A stretch of DNA of 64,000 bases, taken from positions 1 to 64,000 of the forward strand of contig NW_020825327.1 in assembly GCF_003286085.1 (NCBI RefSeq). Reading direction: 5' to 3'. The DNA comes from Drosophila persimilis (lineage: Eukaryota; Arthropoda; Insecta; Diptera; Drosophilidae). Below the pieces are notes generated by a model that did no database searches, was not told the DNA's origin, and worked only from the letters and a program-made list of their open reading frames with translations. Position 1 is the stretch's first letter. Each line of letters opens with the position of its first letter. Made by a program: the position numbers and the translations under genes. Below, piece after piece: positions 31,162 through 43,857 of the stretch.

Positions 31162-34100
31162 AGCAGCATCCGCTGCTCTTATACTCCGCCTCGAAGAGAG
31201 CGGAGCAGAGGTAGCCCTGATCCAGGAACCTCGGATAGTGGGAGACAAGGTTTGTGGACTAAGGTCAAAGGAGTACAAGATAATTGTAGCTCAACATGAA
31301 GGTAAAACCCGCACCTGCATTCTCGCCAGAAAGCACCTTAATATCTTTCTTCTCCATAATTATAGCGATAGCGACAACACGGCGGCAAGCCTAGAGCTGA
31401 AAGGGACACATCTAAGGCTGATATCGTCCTACATGGCCCATGAGGAAAACGATCCTCCCAACGACCTTGTTCGCAAACTAGCCAGCGACAGCGAGAGGTC
31501 GGACATAGACCTATTAATAGGTTGCGATGCCAACGCTCACCACACTCAATGGGGGAGCTCGAATGCAAATGTAAGGGGTGAGTCACTTTTCAGCTTCATC
31601 CTTAACTCAAATCTATTTATTTGTAATCGGGGCAACGACCCCACTTTTATAATTAAAAATCGACAGGAGGTTATTGACCTCACCTTAGTGTCTCCCAACC
31701 TGTTAGACATAGTCAAGAGTTGGCAAGTCCTTGATGACCAATCTTTCTCTGACCACAGATACATCGAGACCACACTATCCCTCGAGTGTCCGAAACCTAA
31801 GGACTATATTAATCCCAGGAAAGCCAACTGGGAAAAATATAGCTCAGCCCTGGAGGACTTACTCCCCTCAAAAGCACCATCATGCCCGGACACAAAAGAC
31901 GACCTAGATCGCCTAGTGAACAGGTTCACAGAAGCATGCAACAAAGCCTTCGCGGCAGCATGCCCCTCTAGCAAACCTAGGGGGAAAAAGAAACCCCCCT
32001 GGTGGTCAAAACAAATAGACATCCTACGTAAAAGCTGCAGGACCCTCTTCAACAGGGCCAAAAGCGCGAACGAGGAGAGCCACTGGGCAGACTACAAAAT
32101 CAGTCTGTCACTATATAAAAAGGAAACAAGGAAAGCAAAAAGGGCCTCTTGGCAAAAATTTTGCTCGGAAATTGAGGAAACGTCAGAGGCCGCAAGGCTT
32201 CGCAAGATTCTCTCAAAAACTAACCCCTCGGTAGGGTATCTTAAAAGGAATGACGGCACGTGGACCAACTCCAGTGAGGAGTCCCTGCACATTCTACTAG
32301 GCACGCATTTCCCAGGGTGCACAACCATCGAGACGGCACATCTCCCAGGAGAGGGACTGGTAAATTCGATGGATCTCATCCTCACAAAACGTAACATCAG
32401 CTGGGCAATAAACAGCTTCAACCCTTTCAAATCACCAGGCCCAGACCAGGTAATCCCGGCTCAACTTCAGAAGGCCGGGGATACGGCCATCAACTGGCTA
32501 CAAGGTATCTTCAGGAAGATACTGGCTGTGGGTACAATCCCGAGAGCATGGCTAAAAGCAAGGATAGTCTTCATTCCCAAAGCAGGAAAAGCCTCGCACT
32601 CAACTGCAAAATACTTTAGACCAATCAGCCTATCGTCCTTCTTCCTCAAAACCTTTGAGAGACTCGTCGGGCTGCAACTGAGGACAACTATACACCCTCA
32701 GTTGCTGTCAGGCGCACAGCATGCCTACCGGAAAGGAAAATCCACGGAAACGGCTCTTCATGAAGTGATCTCAGCGGTAGAGAAATCTCTGCATCTCAAA
32801 GAGTACTCACTCAAAGAGTTCCATTTTTCCTTGCACTATCAGAACGTTCGCAGTTTGTTGGGAAAATTGCGTCAAATTCATACTAATAGTGCGTCATTTG
32901 ATTTCAAGGCCATCGCGTTTACCGAAACCTGGCTTAACTCCTCTGTCAATGTTCATGAAATTTTCATTGATAGTTACACTATTTATCGAATGGACCGCCC
33001 ATCTTTTGCAGGTGGGGTTCTGATTGCAGTTAAATCTGTTTTCTCATCTGCGTTATTCCCATTCAATAACATCCATGGAATTGAATTTGTTGCAGTCAAA
33101 GTTCGTGTTGGCTCCGCATTTTTCTATTTAACCTGCTATTACATTCCTCCCAGGTCTGATGCTGAGCTTTACTTACACAACCTCTCAGCAATTAATACTG
33201 TCGTATCTGCATTAGGGTGCAATGATCGAATTATTGTCATGGGGGACTTTAACCTCCCATTTCTTTCTCGGCTGCCTTGTGATGACGCTAACCTGTTGTT
33301 TCCCAATTGCCATAATGACTTTATCAATGGGCTAACGGATATTTCCCTTGTCCAAATTAATGCCGTTAAAAACATTAGGGACAGATTTCTTGACCTCGTT
33401 TTTGTTAACGATGCTTCTCTCGCTATGGTATCTAGAGCAAGCCCAATATCACTCCCTGAAGATCATTACCATCCAACTTTGTCGATATCCCTGGAGTGTA
33501 CACAATCTGGAGGTGCTGACAGTTCCATGGCTCACATAAAGTGTTTTCGCAAAACAAACTTTATCGATTTAGATCTACATCTCTCGCGTGTTGATTTGTC
33601 GTTTCTTTATTCATTACCGAACATAGATGCAACTGTTAGCTCGTTTTATAGCTCTATTTACTCCGCCCTTAATACTTTTGTTCCAGATATCACTGTACCC
33701 GTATCGTCCAAGCCTCCCTGGTTCTCCAAGTATTTGTCATACTTAAAAAATAATAAATCCCGGCTCTATAAAAAGTACCAGAAGTCGGCCTTAGCTCTAT
33801 ACTCCTCCGCTCGCTCTCTGTTCCTTGCCGTTAATAGTCAGTGTTATAATCATTACCTTTCACAATGTAGTAGTAACGTTTCTGGTGATCCTAAAAAATT
33901 ATATTCGTTCGTTAACTCTAAGCGCAAGTCAAATGCTTTTCCTCCGTCCCTTCATTACCAGAACAAAACAGAAGCTTCTGCTGATGGTATTGCAAATTTA
34001 TTCGCTAACTTTTTCCAAACAACGTATCCTCCGTATCCGTACCAGCTACCTCACGCTAACAGCATTTTTCTGCCCTTTTTCGAGGAAAGCGTTGTTCTGG

Positions 34101-35233
34101 AAGGTTTGTCATCTATGGACATATCGTTTTCTGCGGGTCCAGATAAGGTACCAAGTTGCATTTTAAAACACTGTGCCCAATCCCTTTGCAAACCCTTGAC
34201 CTTTCTCTTCAACCTCTGCTTGGAACAGTGTTGTCTCCCAGTAATTTGGAATGAGTCCTACATCATTCCGCTTCACAAAAAAGGTTCAAGATCAAACATT
34301 GAAAACTATCGTGGTATCGCAAAGCTTTCCGCCATCCCGAAGCTTCTTGAGTTCCTGGTCACCCGGAAACTGCAACATCTTTGTTGCACCTTGATATCTC
34401 CGTCGCAACACGGTTTTTTCAGACATCGTTCAACATCGACTAACCTTCTTGAGTTTTCTAACCTAATCCACCGTGGTTTTCAAATTGGTTTGGAGACGGA
34501 TGTAGTTTTTACGGACTTCAGCAAGGCATTCGATTCTGTGAACCATGCTCTGCTTATTCACAAGCTCTCTTTATTAGGGTTCCCAACGAATCTTCTAGAT
34601 TGGATTTTGTCCTATCTCTCTAACCGTACTCGACGTGTTTTGTTTTCTAACGTGTTGTCAAATACTGTTAATGTTACTTCAGGTGTGCCACAGGGAAGTC
34701 ATCTGGGCCCGCTTTTGTTTATTTTATTTGTGAATGACCTTCCTCAAGTTATAACATACTCTACTACACTAATGTATGCTGATGATGTTAAAATCTGTCT
34801 TTCTTACTCTGATTGGTATTTGCACACACGCCTTCAACTTGATCTAAGTGAACTACTATTGTGGTGTTCAACTAATCTTCTTTTTCTGAACCTTTCCAAA
34901 TGCAAACTTATGACATTTTACCGTCGTGCTCCACATTTTGTCTCATATGTTCTAGGAAATCATGTCCTTGAGCGAATTTCGAGTTCAAATGACCTCGGAG
35001 TCCTTTTTGATCATAAGATGTGTTTTAACAGCCATATAGCTGCAACTGTAAATAAAGCTAAGGGTGTTTTAGCGTTCATAAAGCGTTGGTCCAAGGAGTT
35101 TGACGACCCGTACGTTACGAAAAAACTGTATATCTCGTTAGTACGTATTAATTGGAGTATTGATCTTGTGTGTGGAGCCCGCAGTGTAAAGAGCAGCAGG
35201 CTGTTATTGAATCCGTGCAAAAGCAATTTTTAA
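31121..35233 (+). CDS. Chimeric ORF: LOA endonuclease/RT start fused in frame to CR1/Jockey-like EN-RT (1331 codons from 31238)
   Basis: ORF2 would start at ATG 31121, but codon 7 is TAG (31139), so the long open frame starts at 31238. Residues 1-200: LOA endonuclease with GCDANAHH, DLTLVSPN and FSDHRY; its first catalytic motif, LIQEP, lies upstream of 31238. 200-380: linker with PPWWSK. 380-527: RT fingers (SPGPDQV, FIPKAGK, AYRKGKST), ending before the first catalytic Asp. From 528 a second, 5'-truncated element starts: endonuclease (FTETWLN, GDFNLPF) and complete RT with TDFSKAFD (Asp 1093), SGVPQGSHLGP and YADD (1180-1183). The frame ends at 35233 by a frameshift. It fuses two LINEs, each incomplete. 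Confidence 0.8.
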
Positions 35234-35576
35234 TTTTTGCCCTTCGGAACTTTAACTGGGACTCGGGTAGAATCTTGCCACCCTACCGGTCTAGGCTAAA
35301 TCTTATTGACCTGCCGTCGTTGCACCATCGCAGAATATGCAATGGCGTAATGTTCGTGCACAAGCTCTTTCTCGGGACTGTTGACTCCCAAACTCTCTTG
35401 GGTCAGATTGACTTGGCCGTTCCATCTAGACCTACCCGTACTTTTAGGCCTATCCGTCTACCCATATGTAGGTCTAATTATGCTGATCATGAACCTTTTA
35501 GTGTTTTATGCCATAATTGTAACTTCCTCTGCCAAACCCTATCCCCTGAACTGTCTCTTAAACTAATTGCATGCAA
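32821..35576 (+). mobile_element. CR1/Jockey-like non-LTR element, copy A
   Basis: Second LINE of the compound, from the start of its endonuclease to the C-terminal domain. Its RT (IENYRGIAKLSAIPKLLE, SQHGFFRHRST, SGVPQGSHLGP, YADDVKIC) is of the CR1/Jockey superfamily without RNase H. ORF1 and the 5' end are missing, as is usual for 5'-truncated insertions. The 3' end joins errantivirus 2 integrase at about 35576 with no recognisable poly(A) tail, so the 3' boundary is probably also a deletion. The clade assignment is by motif only. Confidence 0.75.
35170..35576 (+). pseudogene. CR1/Jockey-like C-terminal domain, frameshifted
   Basis: Continuation of the RT protein in another frame: IESVQKQFLIFALRN, LPPYRSRLNLIDLPSLHHRR and VPSRPTRTFRP are the usual C-terminal motifs of CR1/Jockey polymerases. 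One base is lost near 35175 relative to the upstream frame. The same shift is present in copies B and C, so it arose before the triplication. The open frame runs on into errantivirus codons to 35661. Confidence 0.8.
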
Positions 35577-35611
35577 TTACTATAATAGGCAAATAGAACT
35601 GATTAAAGGTA

Positions 35612-36772
35612 ATGAGGATAAGGTATTTCCACAAGAACCTGATAAAAATCACATATACTGAAATGACAAAGTCATTAGCAAAATATATAATAAAGGAATA
35701 TGTGTGTACCAAAAAGAGTGCATTATATTTCCATAGTGAAATAGACTTCCCACTTTTCCAAAGGGCATTCCTAAAAATAATCAATCCCAATCACTTGACT
35801 AAACTGATTAAATCCAGTACCGAACTCATAGATATTCCGAACTACTCCGAATTCAAGGAACAAATATTGAAGAATCATAAAGAGCTACTTCAACCAGGTA
35901 TCGAAAAGACCACTCATTGGTTTAAAGGGAAATTCTACTACCCCGATTATCAAAAGCTAATCCAAAATATCATCAATGAATGTCCTACGTGCAACGTTGC
36001 TAGAACAGAGCATCGTAACACCAAACTAACCTTCGAAATCACCCCTGAAAAACAAAATATCAGAGAAAAGTATGTCATGGGTTTCTATTTGGTAGGCAAT
36101 CAACAATTCCTATCATGCATCGATGTATATTCTAAATTGGCAAGCCTTGTAGAAGTTAAGAGTCGTGACTGGTTAGAAACAAAGAGAGCCATCATAAAAG
36201 TCTTTAACGAAATGGGCAAACCACCGGGAATTAAAGCCGACAAAGATTCAGCCTTTATGTGCGCAGCACTGCAAGCATGGTTGAATGCGGAAAATGTGAA
36301 AATCGAAATCACTACCGGTAAAAACGGAGTTTCTGATGTAGAACGGCTACATAAAACGATCAATGAAAAATTAAGAATTATTTCAAGCGAGGATAACATA
36401 GAGAACAAGCTCACAAAATTCGAGTTAATTCTATACACTTATAATCATAAATCGGTTCATAATACTACAAAAAGATCCCCAGCTGATATCTTCCTGTACG
36501 CCGGACTACCAGATTCAAACACCCAACTGAATAAGGTTAGGAAGATCAATCATTTAAATAACGATAGAATCGACTTTGAAGTAGACACACGCTACAAGAA
36601 TGCACCCCTAGTTAAAACAAAAATGACCAATCCGTTCAAAATAACAGGGGAAATTCGGCAGGTAGACTATAAAACGAAATTCAACAGAAAGAAGAAGTCT
36701 AATAAAAGTAAATATGATAATTGCAGAGTACCCGAAGAGAGTACTGAGAATCTGGAGCTAAAAAATGATTAA
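35612..36772 (+). pseudogene. pol: Errantivirus 2 integrase, copy A
   Basis: 386-codon frame covering nearly all of integrase. A short deletion at about 35625 relative to errantivirus 1 shifts the frame at its start. The zinc domain reads HKELLQPG: the second zinc-binding His is Gln here (it is His in copy B and errantivirus 1); the Cys pair ECPTC is intact. The catalytic core keeps Asp (CIDVYSK), Asp (KADKDSAF) and Glu (DVERLH). The C-terminal basic tail overlaps the env start at 36765. Without RT it is a remnant. Confidence 0.85.
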
Positions 36773-37610
36773 GATTATAATCTTACTAATGTTCACCGTC
36801 CTACAGTCTACCGGACAGAATATAGAGATAGATCCCATCAACTCAAGGAATGGATATCTCATATTCAAAACATACCATTAACATACCCATTAATTATATA
36901 TATCATTATTTAACCATTAATATAACAAGAACAGATGAAACATATCAGAGTTTACTAGACCAGGCAACCCAATTTAATAACGTAATCCAAGTTCAATATT
37001 TAGTCGAGAAATTGCAACGTGAATTCAACGGCATAAAAATAGCCAAAAGAAACAAAAGAGACCTTATAAATGCAGTAGGCACAATATATAAATATCTATT
37101 TGGAACGTTAAATCAAGATGATAAGGTCGAATTAGAAGGGAAATTAGACAATCTGGCTAGCCACAGTGTTCAAGTTAACGAATTAAACTTAGTAATTCAA
37201 GCAGTAAATTCCGGCATAGAAGTTGTCAATAAATTAAACAAAGATAATGACAGAAATAAGCAACTAGAAATATTAATATTTAACCTTCAACATTTTACTG
37301 AGTACATAGAGGATATTGAATTAGGCATGCAGCTAACAAGATTAGGTATCTTTAATCCAAAATTATTGAGGCAGGATTACCTGAAACACATCGATTCAGA
37401 GAAATTATTAAATATCAAAACATCTACTTGGTTGAAATCAGACTAATAATTTCTAACATCCCACGAGAGATCAGAAATATTCCTATACTTAAAATTGTCC
37501 CATATCCAGATGAGGACAATAACATTCTCACTGACCTAACGCAAAAGAATTACTATCTTCTAGAAAACGGAGTATATGAGAAAGAATCAAAACGAAAAAT
37601 AAATGACTAA
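36765..37610 (+). pseudogene. env: Errantivirus 2 Env fragment, copy A
   Basis: Starts at ATG 36765 with a hydrophobic signal peptide. A 2-bp deletion near 36869 shifts into frame 36850-37446, which carries the RNKR cleavage site followed by DLINAVG and an LFGTLNQDDK motif. Another shift near 37445 leads to 37428-37610. The transmembrane anchor is absent because the copy ends at the LOA junction. Not functional. Confidence 0.82.
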
Positions 37611-38287
37611 TGAATATCAGGAATAGTCAAACAAATAGCAACAAAATGTCCATACACCATCCCGGTTTCGGGGTGGGTGGTGAATTGGCTCCCAAAACCG
37701 ATACCTTGGCAGAGTGGCTATGCAATCCTGCGGCTGCAGGCGCTGGTAAAGTGGCGGGTGATGAGTGCCCATCTACTAGTGTCCAAGCCAAACCTTTTAC
37801 ATATGCCGATAGAAGGAGTGCTGGCAATATACTCCGTCGGCAGAACGCAAGCCAGATGTCCAGCCCGACGGACAAATGGATAAAGAAGGTTGAGTGGGCC
37901 TCGAAGGTGCTGCCGAACTTTGGCAAGGAAGCACCGAAGAAGGAAGCCCCTCAGCCAAAAAGGCTGGCCCCGATTGAGGCTGCCAGAGGCGAGCTCAATT
38001 TTGGGTTCAGCTCTGTGACCGTAAAGGTCTACAAGTCGGATGCAGCGGCCGGGGCACGTCCTGTCGACAAGCCAGTCGAGCAGGACGCTGCCTCGGAGAT
38101 CGAAGCACCCGACGATCACACAGTGACAGACCCAGAGGGCTACTCCACCGATGGCACGCTGAGATGCGACTTCGAGGCGATGTGTTGCCACGAGGAAGTC
38201 GAGGACGATCCAGATGCCGATATTACAGTGGTGGAGAACACTAAGGATGTCCTTGAGGCTCCTTTAGATCAATCTACACCACTGTAA
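37610..38287 (+). pseudogene. Env-LOA ORF1 junction frame, unit B (225 codons)
   Basis: Open frame beginning with 16 codons from errantivirus 2 env sequence and continuing into LOA ORF1 (GFGVGGELAPKTD) without interruption. ORF1 codons equivalent to 30318-30836 of unit A are deleted. The acidic C-terminus is intact. It is an accidental fusion created by the unit junction; copy C has the same frame at 44692-45369. Confidence 0.75.
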
Positions 38288-41200
38288 AGCAGCATCCGCT
38301 GCTCTTATACTCCGCCTCGAAGAGAGCGGAGCAGAGGTAGCCCTGATCCAGGAACCTCGGATAGTGGGAGACAAGGTTTGTGGACTAAGGTCAAAGGAGT
38401 ACAAGATAATTGTAGCTCAACATGAAGGTAAAACCCGCACCTGCATTCTCGCCAGAAAGCACCTTAATATCTTTCTTCTCCATAATTATAGCGATAGCGA
38501 CAACACGGCGGCAAGCCTAGAGCTGAAAGGGACACATCTAAGGCTGATATCGTCCTACATGGCCCATGAGGAAAACGATCCTCCCAACGACCTTGTTCGC
38601 AAACTAGCCAGCGACAGCGAGAGGTCGGACATAGACCTATTAATAGGTTGCGATGCCAACGCTCACCACACTCAATGGGGGAGCTCGAATGCAAATGTAA
38701 GGGGTGAGTCACTTTTCAGCTTCATCCTTAACTCAAATCTATTTATTTGTAATCGGGGCAACGACCCCACTTTTATAATTAAAAATCGACAGGAGGTTAT
38801 TGACCTCACCTTAGTGTCTCCCAACCTGTTAGACATAGTCAAGAGTTGGCAAGTCCTTGATGACCAATCTTTCTCTGACCACAGATACATCGAGACCACA
38901 CTATCCCTCGAGTGTCCGAAACCTAAGGACTATATTAATCCCAGGAAAGCCAACTGGGAAAAATATAGCTCAGCCCTGGAGGACTTACTCCCCTCAAAAG
39001 CACCATCATGCCCGGACACAAAAGACGACCTAGATCGCCTAGTGAACAGGTTCACAGAAGCATGCAACAAAGCCTTCGCGGCAGCATGCCCCTCTAGCAA
39101 ACCTAGGGGGAAAAAGAAACCCCCCTGGTGGTCAAAACAAATAGACATCCTACGTAAAAGCTGCAGGACCCTCTTCAACAGGGCCAAAAGCGCGAACGAG
39201 GAGAGCCACTGGGCAGACTACAAAATCAGTCTGTCACTATATAAAAAGGAAACAAGGAAAGCAAAAAGGGCCTCTTGGCAAAAATTTTGCTCGGAAATTG
39301 AGGAAACGTCAGAGGCCGCAAGGCTTCGCAAGATTCTCTCAAAAACTAACCCCTCGGTAGGGTATCTTAAAAGGAATGACGGCACGTGGGCCAACTCCAG
39401 TGAGGAGTCCCTGCACATTCTACTAGGCACGCATTTCCCAGGGTGCACAACCATCGAGACGGCACATCTCCCAGGAGAGGGACTGGTAAATTCGATGGAT
39501 CTCATCCTCACAAAACGTAACATCAGCTGGGCAATAAACAGCTTCAACCCTTTCAAATCACCAGGCCCAGACCAGGTAATCCCGGCTCAACTTGAGAAGG
39601 CCGGGGATACGGCCATCAACTGGCTACAAGGTATCTTCAGGAAGATACTGGCTGTGGGTACAATCCCGAGAGCATGGCTAAAAGCAAGGATAGTCTTCAT
39701 TCCCAAAGCAGGAAAAGCCTCGCACTCAACTGCAAAATACTTTAGACCAATCAGCCTATCGTCCTTCTTCCTCAAAACCTTTGAGAGACTCGTCGGGCTG
39801 CAACTGAGGACAACTATACACCCTCAGTTGCTGTCAGGCGCACAGCATGCCTACCGGAAAGGAAAATCCACGGAAACGGCTCTTCATGAAGTGATCTCAG
39901 CGGTAGAGAAATCTCTGCATCTCAAAGAGTACTCACTCAAAGAGTTCAATTTTTCCTTGCACTATCAGAACGTTCGCAGTTTGTTAGGAAAATTGCGTCA
40001 AATTCATACTAATAGTGCGTCATTTGATTTCGATGCCATCGCGTTTACCGAAACCTGGCTTAACTTCTCTGTCAATGTTCATGAAATTTTCATTGATAGT
40101 TACACTATTTATCGAATGGACCCATCTTTTGCAGGTGGGGTTCTGATTGCAGTTAAATCTGTTTTCTCATCTGAGTTATTCCCATAACATTCATGGAATT
40201 GAATTTAATGCAGTCAAAGTTCGTGTTGGCTCCGCAATTTTTTTATTTAACCTGCTCTTACATTCCTCCCAGGTCTGATGCTGAGCTTTACCTACACCAC
40301 CTCTCAGCAATTAATACTGTCGTATCTGCATTAGGGTGTGATCGAATTATTGTCATGGGGGACTTTAACCTCCCATTTCTTTCTTGGCTGCCTTGTGATG
40401 ACGCTAACCTGTTGTTTCCCAATTGCCATAATGACTTTATCAATGGGCTAACGGATATTTCCCTTGTCCAAATTAATGCCGTTAAAAACATAAGGGTCAG
40501 ATTTCTTGACCTCGTTTTTGTTAACGATGCTTCTCTCGCTATGGTATCTAGAGCAAGCCCAATATCACTCCCTGAAGATCCTTACCATCCAACTTTGTCG
40601 ATATCCCTGGAGTGTACACAATCTGGAGGTGCTGACAGTTCCATGGCTCACATAAAGTGTTTTCGCAAAACAAACTTTATCGATTTAGATCTACATCTCT
40701 CGCGTGTTGATTTGTCGTTTCTTTATTCATTACCGAACATAGATGCAACTGTTAGCTCGTTTTATAGCTCTATTTACTCCGCCCTTAATACTTTTGTTCC
40801 AGATATCACAGTACCCGTATCGTCCAAGCCTCCCTGGTTCTCCAAGTATTTGTCATACTTAAAAAATAATAAATCCCGGCTCTATAAAAAGTACCAGAAG
40901 TCGGCCTTAGCTCTATACTCCTCCGCTCGCTCTCTGTTCCTTGCCGTTAATAGTCAGTGTTATAATCATTACCTTTCACAATGTAGTAGTAACGTTTCTG
41001 GTGATCCTAAAAAATTATATTCGTTCGTTAACTCTAAGCGCAAGTCAAATGCTTTTCCTCCGTCCCTTCATTACCAGAACAAAACAGAAGCTTCTGCTGA
41101 TGGTATTGCAAATTTATTCGCTAACTTTTTCCAAACAACGTATCCTCCGTATCCGTACCACCTACCTCACGCTAATAGCATTTTTCTGCCCTTTTTCGAG

Positions 41201-42349
41201 GAAAGCGTTGTTCTGGAAGGTTTGTCATCTATGGACATATCGTTTTCTGCGGGTCCAGATAAGGTACCAAGTTGCATTTTAAAACACTGTGCCCAATCCC
41301 TTTGCAAACCCTTGACCTTTCTCTTCAACCTCTGCTTGGAACAGTGTTGTCTCCCAGTAATTTGGAATGAGTCCTACATCATTCCGCTTCACAAAAAAGG
41401 TTCAAGATCAAACATTGAAAACTATCGTGGTATCGCAAAGCTTTCCGCCATCCCGAAGCTTCTTGAGTTCCTGGTCACCCGGAAACTGCAACATCTTTGT
41501 TGCACCTTGATATCTCCGTCGCAACACGGTTTTTTCAGACATCGTTCAACATCGATTAACCTTCTTGAGTTTTCTAACCTAATCCACCGTGGTTTTCAAA
41601 TTGGTTTGGAGACGGATGTAGTTTTTACGGACTTCAGCAAGGCATTCGATTCTGTGAACCATGCTCTGCTTATTCACAAGCTCTCTTTATTAGGGTTCCC
41701 AACGAATCTTCTAGATTGGATTTTGTCCTATCTCTCTAACCGTACTCGACGTGTTTTGTTTTCTAACGTGTTGTCAAATACTGTTAATGTTACTTCAGGT
41801 GTGCCACAGGGAAGTCATCTGGGCCCGCTTTTGTTTATTTTATTTGTGAATGACCTTCCTCAAGTTATAACATACTCTACTACACTAATGTATGCTGATG
41901 ATGTTAAAATCTGTCTTTCTTACTCTGATTGGTATTTGCACACACGCCTTCAACTTGATCTAAGTGAACTACTATTGTGGTGTTCAACTAATCTTCTTTT
42001 TCTGAACCTTTCCAAATGCAAACTTATGACATTTTACCGTCGTGCTCCACATTTTGTCTCATATGTTCTAGGAAATCATGTGTTTGAGCGAATTTCGAGT
42101 TCAAATGACCTCGGAGTCCTTTTTGATCATAAGATGTGTTTTAACAGCCATATAGCTGCAACTGTAAATAAAGCTAAGGGTGTTTTAGCGTTCATAAAGC
42201 GTTGGTCCAAGGAGTTTGACGACCCGTACGTTACGAAACAACTGTATATCTCGTTAGTACGTATTAATTGGAGTATTGATCTTGTGTGTGGAGCCCGCAG
42301 TGTAAAGAGCAGCAGGCTGTTATTGAATCCGTGCAAAAGCAATTTTTAA
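38244..42349 (+). pseudogene. LOA/CR1 chimeric ORF, unit B
   Basis: Equivalent of 31121-35233, with the same early TAG. It is open from 38364 to 40187 (607 codons), where an indel in the second endonuclease (near 40185) breaks the frame, and then again from 40193 to 42349 (718 codons) with GDFNLPF, TDFSKAFD, SGVPQGSHLGP and YADD. The in-frame fusion point is at about 39947. Substitutions versus A are few. Confidence 0.85.
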
Positions 42350-42692
42350 TTTTTGCCCTTCGGAACTTTAACTGGGACTCGGGTAGAATCTTGCCACCCT
42401 ACCGGTCTAGGCTAAATCTTATTGACCTGCCGTCGTTACACCATCGCAGAATATGCAATGGCGTAATGTTCGTGCACAAGCTCTTTCTCGGGACTGTTGA
42501 CTCCCAAACTCTCTTGGGTCAGATTGACTTGGCCGTTCCATCTAGACCTACCCGTACTTTTAGGCCTATCCGTCTACCCATATGTAGGTCTAATTATGCT
42601 GATCATGAACCTTTTAGTGTTTTATGCCATAATTGTAACTTCCTCTGTCAAACCCTATCCCCTGAACTGTCTCTTAAACTAATTGCATGCAA
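42286..42692 (+). pseudogene. CR1/Jockey-like C-terminal domain, unit B
   Basis: Same frameshifted C-terminal piece as 35170-35576 (IESVQKQFLIFALRN, LPPYRSR), followed by the junction to errantivirus 2. Confidence 0.8.
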
Positions 42693-43857
42693 TTACTATA
42701 ATAGGCAAATAGAACTGATTAAAGGTAATGAGGATAAGGTATTTCCACAAGAACCTGATAAAAATCACATATACTGAAATGACAAAGTCATTAGCAAAAT
42801 ATATAATAAAGGAATATGTGTGTACCAAAAAGAGTGCATTATATTTCCATAGTGAAATAGACTTCCCACTTTTCCAAAGGGCATTCCTAAAAATAATCAA
42901 TCCCAATCACTTGACTAAACTGATTAAATCCAGTACCGAACTCATAGATATTCCGAACTACTCCGAATTCAAGGAACAAATATTGAAGAATCATAAAGAG
43001 CTACTTCACCCAGGTATCGAAAAGACCACTAATTGGTTTAAAGGGAAATTCTACTACCCCGATTATCAAAAGTTAATCCAAAATATCATCAATGAATGTC
43101 CTACGTGCAACGTTGCTAGAACAGAGCATCGTAACACCAAACTAACCTTCGAAATCACCCCTGAAAAACAAAATATCAGAGAAAAGTATGTCATGGGTTT
43201 CTATTTGGTAGGCAATCAACAATTCCTATCATGCATCGATGTATATTCTAAATTGGCAAGCCTTGTAGAAGTTAAGAGTCGTGACTGGTTAGAAACAAAG
43301 AGAGCCATCATATCTTTAACGAAATGGGCAAACCACCGGGAATTAAAGCCGACAAAGATTCAGCCTTTATGTGCGCAGCACTGCCAGCATGGTTGAATGC
43401 GGAAAATGTGAAAATCGAAATCACTACCGGTAGAAACGGAGTTTCTGATGTAGAACGGCTCCATAAAACGATCAATGAAAAATTAAGAATTATTTCAAGC
43501 GAGGATAACATAGAGAACGTGCTCACAAAATTCGAGTTAATTCTATACACAAAAAGATCCCCAGCTGATATCTTCCTGTACGCCGGACTACCAGATTCAA
43601 ACACCCAACTGAATAAGGTTAGGAAGATCAATCATTTAAATAACGATAGAATCGACTTTGAAGTAGACACACGCTACAAGAATGCACCCCTAGTTAAAAC
43701 AAAAATGACCAATCCGTTCAAAATAACAGGGGAAATTCGGCAGGTAGACTATAAAACGAAATTCAACAGAAAGAAGAAGTCTAATAAAAGTAAATATGAT
43801 AATTGCAGAGTACCCGAAGAGAGTACTGAGAATCTGGAGCTAAAAAATGATTAAGAT
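42693..43857 (+). pseudogene. pol: Errantivirus 2 integrase, unit B
   Basis: Frames 42728-43396 and 43324-43854. A 4-bp loss near 43312 breaks the core between the first and second catalytic Asp, and a 30-bp in-frame loss near 43549 removes the YNHK region. This copy keeps the zinc-binding HKELLHPG motif with His, unlike A, C and the later copy. Confidence 0.83.

Larger units (their letters stand above)
29335..32820 (+). mobile_element. LOA-clade element 2, 5' part (copy A)
   Basis: 5' UTR, ORF1 and the first part of ORF2 of a LOA-clade LINE, less decayed than the one at position 1. It stops inside the RT finger region at about 32820, where a CR1/Jockey-like element begins in the same frame. 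Inactivating changes: a repeat-driven frameshift in ORF1 and a stop at codon 7 of ORF2. The part from 30011 onward is repeated twice more downstream. Confidence 0.87.
30011..37658 (+). repeat. Compound repeat unit A (7648 bp)
   Basis: First copy of a composite LOA ORF1 - LOA ORF2/CR1 fusion - errantivirus 2 integrase-env, anchored at ATCCCGGTTTCGG. Longest of the three because it keeps 519 bp of ORF1 (30318-30836) that B and C lack. Confidence 0.88.
35577..37658 (+). mobile_element. Errantivirus 2 fragment (integrase to env), copy A
   Basis: Begins within pol shortly before integrase (motif YYNRQIELIKGNEDK, also in errantivirus 1 near 11420) and runs through env to about 37658, where it joins LOA ORF1 in CACCATCCC. 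Clearly a different family from errantivirus 1: the proteins align throughout but differ at many positions. The 3' part of this family, with LTR, survives at 60850-63010. Confidence 0.88.
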
